Source: Hyphomicrobiales bacterium 4NK60-0047b
GTDB lineage: Bacteria; Pseudomonadota; Alphaproteobacteria; Rhizobiales; HXMU1428-3
Length of the DNA: 64,000 bases
NCBI GenBank assembly: GCA_040367435.1
Contig: BAABWY010000001.1
Span: forward strand, 248,001 to 312,000
Direction of reading: 5' to 3'
Shown: piece by piece, positions 18,897-27,614 of the stretch
How the letters are laid out: each line of letters opens with the position of its first letter
Numbering within the stretch: the first letter of the stretch is position 1
Program-made: the position numbers and the translations under genes
The notes under the pieces: generated by a model
Database searches by the model: none
What the model saw: the letters and a program-made list of their open reading frames with translations, nothing else
Told to the model about the DNA's origin: nothing

Positions 18897-20167
18897 CTTC
18901 TACCCCTCCTCTTTCTAGAGGGTTTCACACTGTTTTTAATTGTGTTTTCAATCTCTTTGTTAGCTTTCTTAAATGTTAAAAGAGGTCTCAAAGACAATAG
19001 CGGCGTAACCAGTTGAGCATCAACCAAATCACTCAATACGGCTTCTGAGTTTTTATAAGCACTAGGAGCTTCCTCAACTAAAAGCTGCTTATCTTCACAA
19101 ACAACATGACCACCAAACGACGTGCGCTGTAATTTATTCAGTTCAGATTTATTACGCCCAACTCGTCCCTTCATTGATTTTCGGTCATATTTTCTCCCGG
19201 AACCATGAGCAAGAGAAAATAACGATTGCTCTTTCAAGTCCTTTTCATCAGTTGGCTTCACCAAATAACTCAACGCATCACGCGATCCTGCGATCTGCAC
19301 AACAGGTAAATCAGCCTTAGCAGCTCCTTTGCGATGAAGAAAATTATCACCATACTTCTCAACAAGATTATGAGGACAATCAACAAGCAACTTACAATGA
19401 CCTCGCAAAGCATTTGCAGCACGCTCCGCAATGATCTGACGGTTCAATGAAGCCCAGCGAACAGCACCATCATGCAAATTGAGATAACTTCTCAGTTCAG
19501 TACTGTCACCACTTAAGCCCTCAGCAAAACAATCTTGAACGGTTTGAAAAACAGACATTCCAAATCCACGAGACCCAGAATGGACAAACAAAAGCGCGTG
19601 TCTTTTATCAATGTTTAACTGCTCAAGAACACTCGTTTCAAAAACATCGCCAATCTCTTGTACTTCACAAAAATGATTACCCCCGCCAATAGTCCCTAAA
19701 CTATGCAAAAATAAATCATGGTTGTTTGCTAATTCTAGTAAGTCATAACGGTCAAGTCGCGAATGTAGTTCCTCACTGAAAGGAGGGCTAACATCCCCAC
19801 CCTCAAAAAAAGCTCCCTCCAACTGACGGAGTTTTTGCGCGCACTTTTCGAGTTTTAATTTTCGCACCTCAATATCAAGCGCGAACAAGCTCATGCCACA
19901 GCCAATGTCATTTCCAATCAAATCTGGGTAGACACGGTCAGCTAAAATTGAAACACCAACAGGGCCATATTTTCCAGGATGCAAATCCGGAAATGCAGCT
20001 ATCTGTTGAACACCTTTTTTATGTGTAAGGTCCGTTAATTGTTCTGTCGCTCCCTCCTCAATCCAGGAGAGAGCCGAATAAAAATTATATGAATGCGCAT
20101 CACAGCTTCTCTCGCTTTCATCAGGAAAGCCAGAAGCGCGCACGCCTTGTTTAAGAGAAATGCCCAT
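18893..20167 (-). CDS. rtcB: RtcB family RNA ligase (PrfH-associated type)
   Basis: A 424-residue GTP- and manganese-dependent RNA ligase that joins 2',3'-cyclic phosphate or 3'-phosphate ends to 5'-OH ends. Active-site landmarks are NDIGCGMS (Asp87, Cys90), [10 protein letters not shown] (His165), VHSGSRGFG (His196) and [11 protein letters not shown], where His321 is the expected guanylylated residue. No archease gene is adjacent; its four-base overlap with prfH marks it as the ribosome-repair subtype. A candidate structured RNA lies just upstream (20255-20393). The protein looks intact. Confidence 0.93.
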   Translation of the reverse strand: MGISLKQGVRASGFPDESERSCDAHSYNFYSALSWIEEGATEQLTDLTHKKGVQQIAAFPDLHPGKYGPVGVSILADRVYPDLIGNDIGCGMSLFALDIEVRKLKLEKCAQKLRQLEGAFFEGGDVSPPFSEELHSRLDRYDLLELANNHDLFLHSLGTIGGGNHFCEVQEIGDVFETSVLEQLNIDKRHALLFVHSGSRGFGMSVFQTVQDCFAEGLSGDSTELRSYLNLHDGAVRWASLNRQIIAERAANALRGHCKLLVDCPHNLVEKYGDNFLHRKGAAKADLPVVQIAGSRDALSYLVKPTDEKDLKEQSLFSLAHGSGRKYDRKSMKGRVGRNKSELNKLQRTSFGGHVVCEDKQLLVEEAPSAYKNSEAVLSDLVDAQLVTPLLSLRPLLTFKKANKEIENTIKNSVKPSRKRRGRR

Positions 20168-20544
20168 AGGGGATCACCTTTTAAAATCTATAATAGATGG
20201 AAGACAACAAAGCTCATCATCTACAAATTCAAAAAAATTCGCATGAGGCTTTTAATATCTGGCACCACCGTAAAGACGGCTTAGCTCAGTTGTGCTGCCC
20301 GAGAGAGCAGGTGAAAATTATGGGACATAACCTTACTCCTTTTAAAAGGTGAGATACGGTTTGGATCATCCAAACTGTGGGCGGCATAGATATACCCATC
20401 TCAAAGAGAATTCAAGAAAAAAGAATATTTTTTTAAGAAAGAAAAGACAAACTAAATTGTAAAGCGGAGTTTATGACTAGAAAACAAATGAGGGAAAGCA
20501 CTGAAAAAACAAAAATTTATACAATTATTTCAAACGATTAAACC
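20168..20544. other. Gap between rtcB and pssA, holding a candidate RNA
   Basis: Both flanking genes are on the minus strand. The gap is dominated by the predicted cloverleaf-like structure at 20255-20393. It also must contain the rtcB promoter and any pssA terminator. A T-run at 20427-20434 could end a plus-strand transcript. No open reading frame is convincing. Confidence 0.5.
20255..20393 (+). ncRNA. Candidate structured RNA with tRNA-like features next to rtcB-prfH
   Basis: Folding by eye on the plus strand gives an outer stem ATATCT (20255-20260)/AGATAT (20388-20393) and a small hairpin CCGT-AAAG-ACGG (20268-20279). The segment TTAGCTCAGTTG (20281-20292) matches a tRNA D-arm. A 7-bp stem, 20294-20300 (GCTGCCC) with 20379-20385 (GGGCGGC), then encloses three hairpins: 309-333 (AGG/CCT, TTATG/CATAA), 336-353, and a 9-bp stem 356-364/370-378 stacked directly on the closing stem. 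G-U pairs in two stems would be A-C mismatches on the other strand, so the plus strand is favoured. It is not a normal tRNA: there is no TTCRA T-loop and no CCA. Expression is unproven. Confidence 0.5.
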
Positions 20545-21441
20545 TTAGTGAACAGGGCCGAGGGGTGTCTCACCATCATCTTGTTCCTCAAGCGTTTCAA
20601 ATTCACCATTCTCACCATATTTAGCTAAATCCTTACGATAAGCAAAGAAGCCAAAAGGCAAGAGAGCCAAATAACCAAAACAAATAAAACTCAAAGTAAC
20701 CCAAGGATAGGTAAATAAAATCGCAGCAAACAAAACACCAACAACAGTGATCGGCATCGCATAACTCATCTGAATACGATGTCCAAGTAACTTCCCTGAA
20801 AAGGTCGGCAAATGAGAAACCATCAACCCAGCCATCACAACCATGAAAAACGCTGTGATCTGCGGCAAACTCTTAAACAATTCAACACTGCCGAGATCAA
20901 GGTAAAGCGGAAGCATCACAAGCATCGCCCCCGCAGGCGCAGGTATCCCCTCAAAATATCGAAGCTTCCACTTTGGTTGTGTTTTATCATTATTAGAGAC
21001 ATTAAAGCGTGCTAAGCGCAAAGCTGCTGAAATGGAAAATGCCAGCGCTGCAATCCAACCAAGACTTTTAAACTCAGTTAACCCCCAAGTGAAAAGCAGC
21101 AGAGCCGGCGCCACACCAAAGTTTACAAAATCAGCTAATGAATCAAGTTCAGCACCAAACCTAGATGAAGCTTTAAGCAAACGAGCAACCCGCCCATCCA
21201 AGCCATCAAGAAAAGCGGCGAGAACAATTAAGCCAATTGCCAACTCAATGCGACCATCCATTCCCATCCGAATAGATGTAAGCCCCGCCGCAAGTCCCAT
21301 AAGGGTAATCACATTTGGAATAAGGGCAACAAGAGGTACCCGGCGCTCAGACCGACGCGAAAAAAAACGACGCCGTGGTCTTCCAGTCTCTTTGACTGGA
21401 GATGCTGTTTCATCATCGCTGCTATTCTTATCCAAAACCAT
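20545..21441 (-). CDS. pssA: CDP-diacylglycerol--serine O-phosphatidyltransferase
   Basis: Makes phosphatidylserine from CDP-diacylglycerol and serine in the inner membrane. 298 residues with several membrane segments starting near residue 38. The CDP-alcohol phosphotransferase signature is DGLDGRVARLLKASSRFGAE followed by LDSLAD, giving the D-G-x2-(G/A)-R...G...D...D pattern. The next upstream gene on the same strand is psd, so the two successive steps of phosphatidylethanolamine synthesis are adjacent. Confidence 0.93.
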   Translation of the reverse strand: MVLDKNSSDDETASPVKETGRPRRRFFSRRSERRVPLVALIPNVITLMGLAAGLTSIRMGMDGRIELAIGLIVLAAFLDGLDGRVARLLKASSRFGAELDSLADFVNFGVAPALLLFTWGLTEFKSLGWIAALAFSISAALRLARFNVSNNDKTQPKWKLRYFEGIPAPAGAMLVMLPLYLDLGSVELFKSLPQITAFFMVVMAGLMVSHLPTFSGKLLGHRIQMSYAMPITVVGVLFAAILFTYPWVTLSFICFGYLALLPFGFFAYRKDLAKYGENGEFETLEEQDDGETPLGPVH

Positions 21442-21475
21442 ATGAACCCTTAAAAGTTTTCATCAAACAAAGTTT

Positions 21476-21536
21476 AGCGCATTTCACCCAAAAGTGGATA
21501 CTGGTTCTGGGAAAAATGGAAAACGCTCTAGTGTGT
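21476..21536. repeat. CCCAAAAGTGG...CTGGG palindromic intergenic repeat (family C)
   Basis: The core CCCAAAAGTGGATAC TGGTTCTGGG (21487-21511) forms a hairpin, framed by AGCGCATTT and AAATGGAAAACGCT. The same core occurs at 24258-24282 and, inverted, at 29889-29912. This kind of repeat is widespread between genes in Hyphomicrobiales. Its CTAG end overlaps the psd stop codon. Confidence 0.55.
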
Positions 21537-22241
21537 CCGCGCTTCCCGTTCACCTTCATCAGAATTTAAATCAGCAAAAATAGTCTCTCCGCCAATGGCC
21601 TTTTGACCAACAGAAACCTGAGCCACTTTGCCTTTGGGTAAATATACATCAACCCGACTACCAAAGCGAATAAGACCATAACGCTCACCAACACCAATGC
21701 CATCACCTTCTTTAACAAAACAAAGAATGCGGCGCGCAATCAATCCGGCAATTTGCACAACACCAATTTTATTCCCTTGGCGATCCTCAATAACAACACC
21801 ATTGCGCTCATTATCTTCGCTCGCTTTATCAAGCACGGCATTTAAAAACAAACCTGGCGTGTAAACCACTTCTTTAATATCACCAGCAACTGGTGAGCGT
21901 TGAATATGTACATCAAAGATAGAAAGAAATGTTGAAATCCGAATAACAGGATCTTCTCCAAGCCCAAGTTCTTTTGGTGGTAAAACTTCATCAACACCTG
22001 TTATTTTACCATCAGCTGGCGCAACGATTAAACCTTCTCGAGTTTGTGTCACACGTTCTGGATCACGAAAGAAATAATAAACCCACATGGTTATAATCGC
22101 AAAGATCCATCCCAAAGGAGCCCATAACCAAAACATAATTAAAGTGAGAATAAAAGCAGCCGCAATAAATTTATGTCCATCCCGATGAACAGGAACCAAA
22201 ACGGTCTCTAAACTATCGATAAAACTATTATGATCTGACAC
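21528..22241 (-). CDS. psd: Phosphatidylserine decarboxylase proenzyme
   Basis: Converts phosphatidylserine to phosphatidylethanolamine. 237 residues, the short form found in many alphaproteobacteria. Two hydrophobic segments near the N-terminus (about 25-60) anchor it. The self-cleavage site that yields the pyruvoyl group is Gly194-Ser195 in IRFGSRVDVYLP, and VAPADGKI plus the DVHIQRSPVAG histidine motif are present. The TAG stop lies inside the CTAG end of an intergenic repeat. It is upstream of pssA on the same strand. Confidence 0.94.
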   Translation of the reverse strand: MSDHNSFIDSLETVLVPVHRDGHKFIAAAFILTLIMFWLWAPLGWIFAIITMWVYYFFRDPERVTQTREGLIVAPADGKITGVDEVLPPKELGLGEDPVIRISTFLSIFDVHIQRSPVAGDIKEVVYTPGLFLNAVLDKASEDNERNGVVIEDRQGNKIGVVQIAGLIARRILCFVKEGDGIGVGERYGLIRFGSRVDVYLPKGKVAQVSVGQKAIGGETIFADLNSDEGEREARTH

Positions 22242-22308
22242 GTAAAACCTCTTTATAATAAACGGAAGAGAACAAGTAACTTCTTAACAAGTCCCTTCAT
22301 AAACAAAC

Positions 22309-24180
22309 TTAATGATCTTCAATAACAGGCTCTGTTGATGCCTCTCTCAAACGATCTTCTGAACTCTCTCGCTGTTGTTGCCACAGCCCTGCATAAACGC
22401 CGCCTTGAGCAACCAAATCCTCATGCCGGCCACGCTCAACAATTTCACCCTGATCAAGCACCAAAATCTCATCAGCATGAATAACCGTCGATAAACGGTG
22501 TGCAATCACCAACGTCGTGCGCTCACGACTAACTTGATCCAGCGCCCCTTGTATCTCTTTTTCAGTATAACTATCAAGAGCACTCGTTGCTTCATCCAGC
22601 ATTAAAATCGGCGGCGCCTTTAAAATAGTCCGCGCTATAGCAACCCTCTGTTTTTCACCACCAGAAAGTTTTAATCCACGCTCACCTACAAATGTATCAT
22701 ACCCTTCAGGTAATTGCTTAATAAACCCATCAATTTGAGCCATACCAGCGGCCTCAAAGACCTCTTTAGAACTCGCACCAGGTCGTCCATAAGCAATGTT
22801 ATAATAGAGTGTCTCATTAAACAAAACAGTATCTTGCGGCACCATGCCAATAGCTGCTCGTAAACTTTTTTGCGTAACCTGACTAATATCTTGCCCATCA
22901 ATGCGAACCTGACCGCTGGTTACATTATAGAACCTAAACAACGCTCGTGAAATAGTAGATTTCCCAGCTCCTGAAGGTCCAACAATCGCAGTCATTTTAC
23001 CAGCTGGAACTTTAAAGCTGACACCCTTTAAAATCGGTCGTTTTGGGTCGTAAGCAAAGTGCACATCTTCAAATACAACTTCTCCAGCTTTGACCTCAAG
23101 TGGTTTCGCATTGGGTACATCTACAATTTCAGGAAATTTTTTCAGTAAAGTGAATAGGTTTTCTAAATCAACCAGAGCTTGACGAATTTCGCGATAAACC
23201 ATACCCAAAAAATTAAGAGGAATTTGTAATTGAATGAGCAACGCATTGATCATCACAAAGTCACCGAGGGTGAATTCTTTAGATGCAACACCGTTCGCGG
23301 CCATCAACATAGCGATCGTCAACCCAATTGTAAAAATTGCCGCTTGACCAGCATTTAAAACACCCAATGAAACAAACGTGCGAACAGTCGCCTTTTCGTA
23401 TCCTGCCATAACTTTATCATAGCGTTTCGTCTCCAGATCTTCATTGCCAAAATATTTAATCGTTTCATAATTCAGCAAGCTATCAACAGAACGAGACCCA
23501 GCCTCATTATCAGCATTGTTCATATCTCGGCGAATATTAATGCGCCAATCAGTCGCTTTTTTTGTGAAAAACACATATGAAACAAGCGTCAGAAAAAGAA
23601 CCCCAACAAATTCTAAGCCGAACATAGTCGCAAAAATTACGAACACCATAACAAGTTCAAGAACTGTTGGGAAAAAATTTAAAACACCCATACGAATAAT
23701 GAGTTCAATGGCCGTGCTAGCCCGAGCCACAACCCGGTTTAATTCTCCGGTACGACGTTCAAGATGAAAACGAAGCGATAGGTTATGCAAATGCCTAAAC
23801 ACATCAACGGAGATAGATCGAACAGCATTCTGCCCGACTTTAATAAACAACCCATCACGTAATGCATTAAATATAATCATCATGATACGGCCCATGCCAT
23901 ATGAAATGATGAAAAATATAGGCACAAGGGTGAGAGCTACAATTTCGTTTTTTCCAGAAATTGCATCAAGAGCATTAACAGCTTCCTTATAAGCAAAAGG
24001 AACAGAAACTGTAACGAGTTTGGCTGCAAACAAACAAAGAAATGCAACAATAACACGAAGCCTTAAATCCCACCGCCCTTCAGGCCAGGCAAAAGGTAAC
24101 AAAGATCGAAACACTGAAATGGGATCAACAAGTTGTTTTTTCTGATCGGCATCACTGCTAGAATTTTTCATATATCGCAT
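22309..24180 (-). CDS. ABC exporter, Atm1-type permease-ATPase fusion
   Basis: A half-transporter of 623 residues: six membrane helices (about 45-340) followed by the nucleotide-binding domain. Walker A is GPSGAGKST, the signature LSGGEKQRVA, Walker B ILMLDEATSALD and the H-loop AHRLST. Membrane-domain segments such as HNLSLRFHLERRTGELNRVVARA and GSRSVDSLLNYETIKYFGNE are typical of the Atm1/HMT1 group, whose members export glutathione-linked sulfur or metal compounds. The substrate is inferred, not shown. It acts as a homodimer. The gap upstream contains nested inverted repeats. Confidence 0.9.
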   Translation of the reverse strand: MRYMKNSSSDADQKKQLVDPISVFRSLLPFAWPEGRWDLRLRVIVAFLCLFAAKLVTVSVPFAYKEAVNALDAISGKNEIVALTLVPIFFIISYGMGRIMMIIFNALRDGLFIKVGQNAVRSISVDVFRHLHNLSLRFHLERRTGELNRVVARASTAIELIIRMGVLNFFPTVLELVMVFVIFATMFGLEFVGVLFLTLVSYVFFTKKATDWRINIRRDMNNADNEAGSRSVDSLLNYETIKYFGNEDLETKRYDKVMAGYEKATVRTFVSLGVLNAGQAAIFTIGLTIAMLMAANGVASKEFTLGDFVMINALLIQLQIPLNFLGMVYREIRQALVDLENLFTLLKKFPEIVDVPNAKPLEVKAGEVVFEDVHFAYDPKRPILKGVSFKVPAGKMTAIVGPSGAGKSTISRALFRFYNVTSGQVRIDGQDISQVTQKSLRAAIGMVPQDTVLFNETLYYNIAYGRPGASSKEVFEAAGMAQIDGFIKQLPEGYDTFVGERGLKLSGGEKQRVAIARTILKAPPILMLDEATSALDSYTEKEIQGALDQVSRERTTLVIAHRLSTVIHADEILVLDQGEIVERGRHEDLVAQGGVYAGLWQQQRESSEDRLREASTEPVIEDH

Positions 24181-24233
24181 AAATTAAGCCAAACACCCGA
24201 TCTAATAAATAATTAGTGCTGTTAAAAATAAGA

Positions 24234-24349
24234 ATGCTCAGGTTCTATAGCGCTCCTCCCAAAGATGGCAACTGGTTTTGGGAATGCGCGGATGCTGGTG
24301 GGCATCCGAAGCGCATTAAAAAGGAACGCTAAAAAAAGAACCTGAGCAT
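24234..24349. repeat. Nested inverted repeat containing family C and family A hairpins
   Basis: Outer arms ATGCTCAGGTTCT (24234-24246) and AGAACCTGAGCAT (24337-24349) are exact 13-bp inverses. Inside lie a family C core (24258-24282) and a complete family A hairpin (24283-24317: AATGCGC/GCGCATT outside, GGATGC/GCATCC inside, loop TGGTGG, bulge GAA). It separates the LysM and ABC exporter genes, both on the minus strand. Confidence 0.7.
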
Positions 24350-24377
24350 GAAAAGCTTTAATCCTACTATAAGCTGT

Positions 24378-27284
24378 TTAGCTGGATTTAACACGTAATT
24401 TTACATTTGGCTTGATAGAAGCCGGATTTTTAAGAAGTTTTGGATTTAGCTTAATCAGCTCTTTATAACGCCGACCATTACCATAAACCTTAGAGGCGAT
24501 CTTCCAAAGGCTATCACCCCGTTTCACAACATAATGAGAAGGAGTTGCATCCGTTTTCTTTTCAGCAACCTTGACCTTTTTAGATTTTACTTTAGGTAAG
24601 GCCAAAGAAGCAATCTGCTTCTTCTCTTTAACTGGCGCAGCAGTAGCTACATTTGAACCAGCAGAAATCAAGAGTTTTTGTCCCGGATAAATTAAGTTCG
24701 CACTCTTCAATTTTTTGTTGAGCTTAAGAATTGTCTTGTAAGCACTTGTACTACCTAATTCGCGTTTAGCAATCCGCCCAAGACTATCCCCTCGTTTCAC
24801 AACGTAATATTTCGGAGCGGCCTTTTTATCACCTACAGACTTATCTTTGCTTAATTGCTCTTTTGAAACGGCTTTAATCTTACCCTTTTCAGAAGATTTA
24901 TCTTCAGCTGATTTTTTCTCTTTTTTATCTTTCTTTTTAAGCGACGTCTTCAAGTCAGCTTTCTTATCAAGAACGGCAACCTTAACTTCCTTAGTCTTTT
25001 TAGCAGAAGCAAGTTTCTTCTCACCAATTTTTCGTAACGGTAAAGGTGTTCTAGCTGCAAGAGCCTTATTACGTTTCAAGCGTTTGGCTTCAGCCTTCGT
25101 AAGCGTTTTACCATCCTTACCAGCTTGCTTGTCTTTCTTCAGCTTTGTACGCAGAGTAGCTAACGCTTTGTCACCAAGCTCAATGCCAATACCGTCTTTG
25201 TCATAACCTTTAGGGGCTTTACCTTTTTTCGTTTGTTTAAAAGGCAAAGTCTTGCGAGCCATGGCAATTCCGCTCTTACTCATTTGCTGAGCTTGCAAAA
25301 TGTGAGGTCCCTGAGGAATATAAAGTTCTTTCGTGAAAATCCAATTGCCCGAATTATCAGCAATCACATCCCCTAAATAACGCACACCAACATAAAGAGA
25401 AAGTTTGGCTTCAGCCTGAGAACGCCCAGTAACAACAATTTGCCCCTGCCCTTTTTTGGCATTGATAAATTTATAATCAACATCCTCAACCATCAGATTC
25501 TTAATGGCTTCAAAACGGACTTTATCAACACGAGAAACTAACTCAGTTTCTTTTTGTTTATTGTCTTTACCAGCAACATCCTTTTTAGGATCTGTAAGCA
25601 AATTAATAATGGTTTTCATTAAACCGCCAGTTTTAGAAGATTTCTCTTCCTTAGCGGTTTCAGCAACGATGAGTTTGCCTGCATCATCATAAATTTTTGC
25701 ACCTGAATAATCATCTAACTGAGAAGAAACATAAACTTTGTTTTCTTGCTCTTTGTTGTCAGTTTCTTTTTTAGACGCGACTTTCTTTTCTTTTTTCAGC
25801 TTCGGAGGAGCAACAACGGCAACTTTTGACTTAGCTGAATCTGGTGTCCGCTTTTTAAGGTCTTTTACGTCTTTCACCTTAGAAGCTGACTTCTTCACAG
25901 ATGGTGTTTCAGCAACTTTAATTGAGTTAGCCGGGTCATCGCCGCCGGGGGTGACCCCAGTTGGAACTTCCCATTTCTTAGGCGCAGCTATAGCCCCTTT
26001 AACGTTATCACCTAACGACGTAACTTTTTCGGATAATTTGTTTCCAGCCTCAACCGCTGCTTCCGCAACACTATCTAGACCACGCTCAATTTTCTCAACA
26101 ACACTATATTCAGGTGTTACACCTGTTGGCACTGTCCAGATGAGTTTTACCTTAGCAACATTTTTGTTCTCAACTTTAGACTTAACTTTTGTCGTTGCGA
26201 CTTTTTTCGTCACTGGCTCAGGTTTCTTGGCCGGTGTCGCTTTTTTAACAACACTCTTTTCATCTTGCTTGGCAGCAACTTTCTTAACAGCCTTGCTCTC
26301 AGCAAGTTTTAGCTCCGTTGGTTGATGCTTGTTAACGGCCACAACAACTCTGTCTTTCGAGAGACGTGAATTATCTTTGCCACCACGTGCAACATCATGA
26401 TCAATGGCAGAAGAATTATCATCCGATGAAGTGTTAAAACTTAAACGAGTTTCAATTTTACTTTCAATCCGATCTTCTTTCGAAAGCGTCCGCTCATCAA
26501 CAACATCGGTCATCACTTCTTTTTTAGTCGAAGCAATCGCAATACGTTCTTGAGCCATTTCAATTGGAGCAAACCGGTCACGGTTCTCATCATCAGAAAC
26601 TCTAGCTGTTTGCTTATCAGTAGATATTCGCGTCTGATCTTTACCTGAAGCTAGATCGTCTAAACCTGTTGCTGCTTTTTGATTTTTATTGTCATTTGAT
26701 TGTTCTTGAGTAAGCGAAGTATCAACAGCTACTTTTTTAACATCCCCTTTGAAAGTCACTTTAGTGACGGTACCGTCTTTACTAACAACACTCTCATGGC
26801 TTTCATCGGCCAGCTTCGTCTTCTCTGTAACGCTTGCAACCTTAGAAACACTCCTAGCCTTCGCAACACTACCAGTCTTAGAAACTAAAGCTTTCTTCTC
26901 AGGAGTTTTTTTATCAGCAGCAACCTTTTTAACTTCTTTAATAGGAGAAGGTTTCAAGATTTTAGCATCTGCCAATTTAATGCGCTTAGAAAATTCCTCA
27001 CTAGCCGCTCTGGCCAGTTCATCGGCTTTTTCCAAAGTCGGGTCGAGCTTAACCTTAGCTGATTGAGCATCAACTTTTTTAACCTCTGCAACTGCTTTTT
27101 TAGAAGTATCAGTTTTCTTTTGAGATTGATTCAGTGCCACTTTTTCTGCACTGCTCTTATCCGAACTAGTCTGCGCCAGTTGGCGAGCCATTGTATTTTT
27201 TTGCCAGGCGTTTACAACAAACCCCGCCCATAAAAACGTTACAAAAATAGCCAAAACCGTCGATAATAACCGAACGACACTCAT
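24378..27284 (-). CDS. Very long Lys/Ala-rich protein with two C-terminal LysM domains
   Basis: 968 residues, membrane-anchored by one N-terminal helix (about 5-26, VRLLSTVLAIFVTFLWAGF). Then come some 500 residues of low-complexity Lys/Ala/Ser/Val sequence that is probably disordered. Two copies of a VPTGVTP motif (WTVPTGVTPEYS and WEVPTGVTPGGD) lie within it. A folded central segment (about 615-690, VVTGRSQAEAKLSLYVGVRYLGD) resembles an Ig-like domain. Two LysM domains close the protein (each opening YYVVKRGDSLG or HYVVKRGDSLW). LysM binds peptidoglycan, so the protein probably bridges membrane and wall. It is divergent from the LOG gene, a pairing seen in related genomes. The size exceeds that of most homologues I know because of the low-complexity part. 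Confidence 0.85.
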   Translation of the reverse strand: MSVVRLLSTVLAIFVTFLWAGFVVNAWQKNTMARQLAQTSSDKSSAEKVALNQSQKKTDTSKKAVAEVKKVDAQSAKVKLDPTLEKADELARAASEEFSKRIKLADAKILKPSPIKEVKKVAADKKTPEKKALVSKTGSVAKARSVSKVASVTEKTKLADESHESVVSKDGTVTKVTFKGDVKKVAVDTSLTQEQSNDNKNQKAATGLDDLASGKDQTRISTDKQTARVSDDENRDRFAPIEMAQERIAIASTKKEVMTDVVDERTLSKEDRIESKIETRLSFNTSSDDNSSAIDHDVARGGKDNSRLSKDRVVVAVNKHQPTELKLAESKAVKKVAAKQDEKSVVKKATPAKKPEPVTKKVATTKVKSKVENKNVAKVKLIWTVPTGVTPEYSVVEKIERGLDSVAEAAVEAGNKLSEKVTSLGDNVKGAIAAPKKWEVPTGVTPGGDDPANSIKVAETPSVKKSASKVKDVKDLKKRTPDSAKSKVAVVAPPKLKKEKKVASKKETDNKEQENKVYVSSQLDDYSGAKIYDDAGKLIVAETAKEEKSSKTGGLMKTIINLLTDPKKDVAGKDNKQKETELVSRVDKVRFEAIKNLMVEDVDYKFINAKKGQGQIVVTGRSQAEAKLSLYVGVRYLGDVIADNSGNWIFTKELYIPQGPHILQAQQMSKSGIAMARKTLPFKQTKKGKAPKGYDKDGIGIELGDKALATLRTKLKKDKQAGKDGKTLTKAEAKRLKRNKALAARTPLPLRKIGEKKLASAKKTKEVKVAVLDKKADLKTSLKKKDKKEKKSAEDKSSEKGKIKAVSKEQLSKDKSVGDKKAAPKYYVVKRGDSLGRIAKRELGSTSAYKTILKLNKKLKSANLIYPGQKLLISAGSNVATAAPVKEKKQIASLALPKVKSKKVKVAEKKTDATPSHYVVKRGDSLWKIASKVYGNGRRYKELIKLNPKLLKNPASIKPNVKLRVKSS

Positions 27285-27614
27285 AACTAGTACCTTTCAA
27301 ACTCAATACAGCGAAAACATCTAAATAAAAAGATAGTCACCCTCATTTTAAACAATTTATCAGGGCATTCCAACAACATAAAAACAACACTCGAATTATT
27401 AAAATATTCAAGCAAATCAATTTGTTATGTAAAAGTGTTGCATCTTGAAGACATATATTGGTGCGACAGATATAGTTCAGCACCAATTTAAAAGCAAGTT
27501 TTAGCCCTTTTTCGCTTCTGCAAACTATCTTAAGAAACAGATAAATTTCATCAAAATGTAAGATGAAACACATATAAATCGCACAATATTATATAGGTCA
27601 TCTCAAGTAAAATT
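27285..27614. other. Divergent promoter region between LysM and LOG genes
   Basis: 330 AT-rich bases that must contain both promoters. No clear repeat, terminator or operator was seen. Confidence 0.4.

Noticed and set aside
20275-20385. A genuine tRNA gene at the D-arm-like TTAGCTCAGTTG
   Set aside because: No anticodon arm of correct size, no TTCRA T-loop and no 3' acceptor pairing with the segment before the D-arm motif. Reported instead as a tRNA-like structured RNA candidate.
25738-26325. Long open frames antisense to the LysM gene
   Set aside because: They mirror its low-complexity Lys/Ala codons, giving Phe/Ser/Leu-rich nonsense; no start signals or family features.
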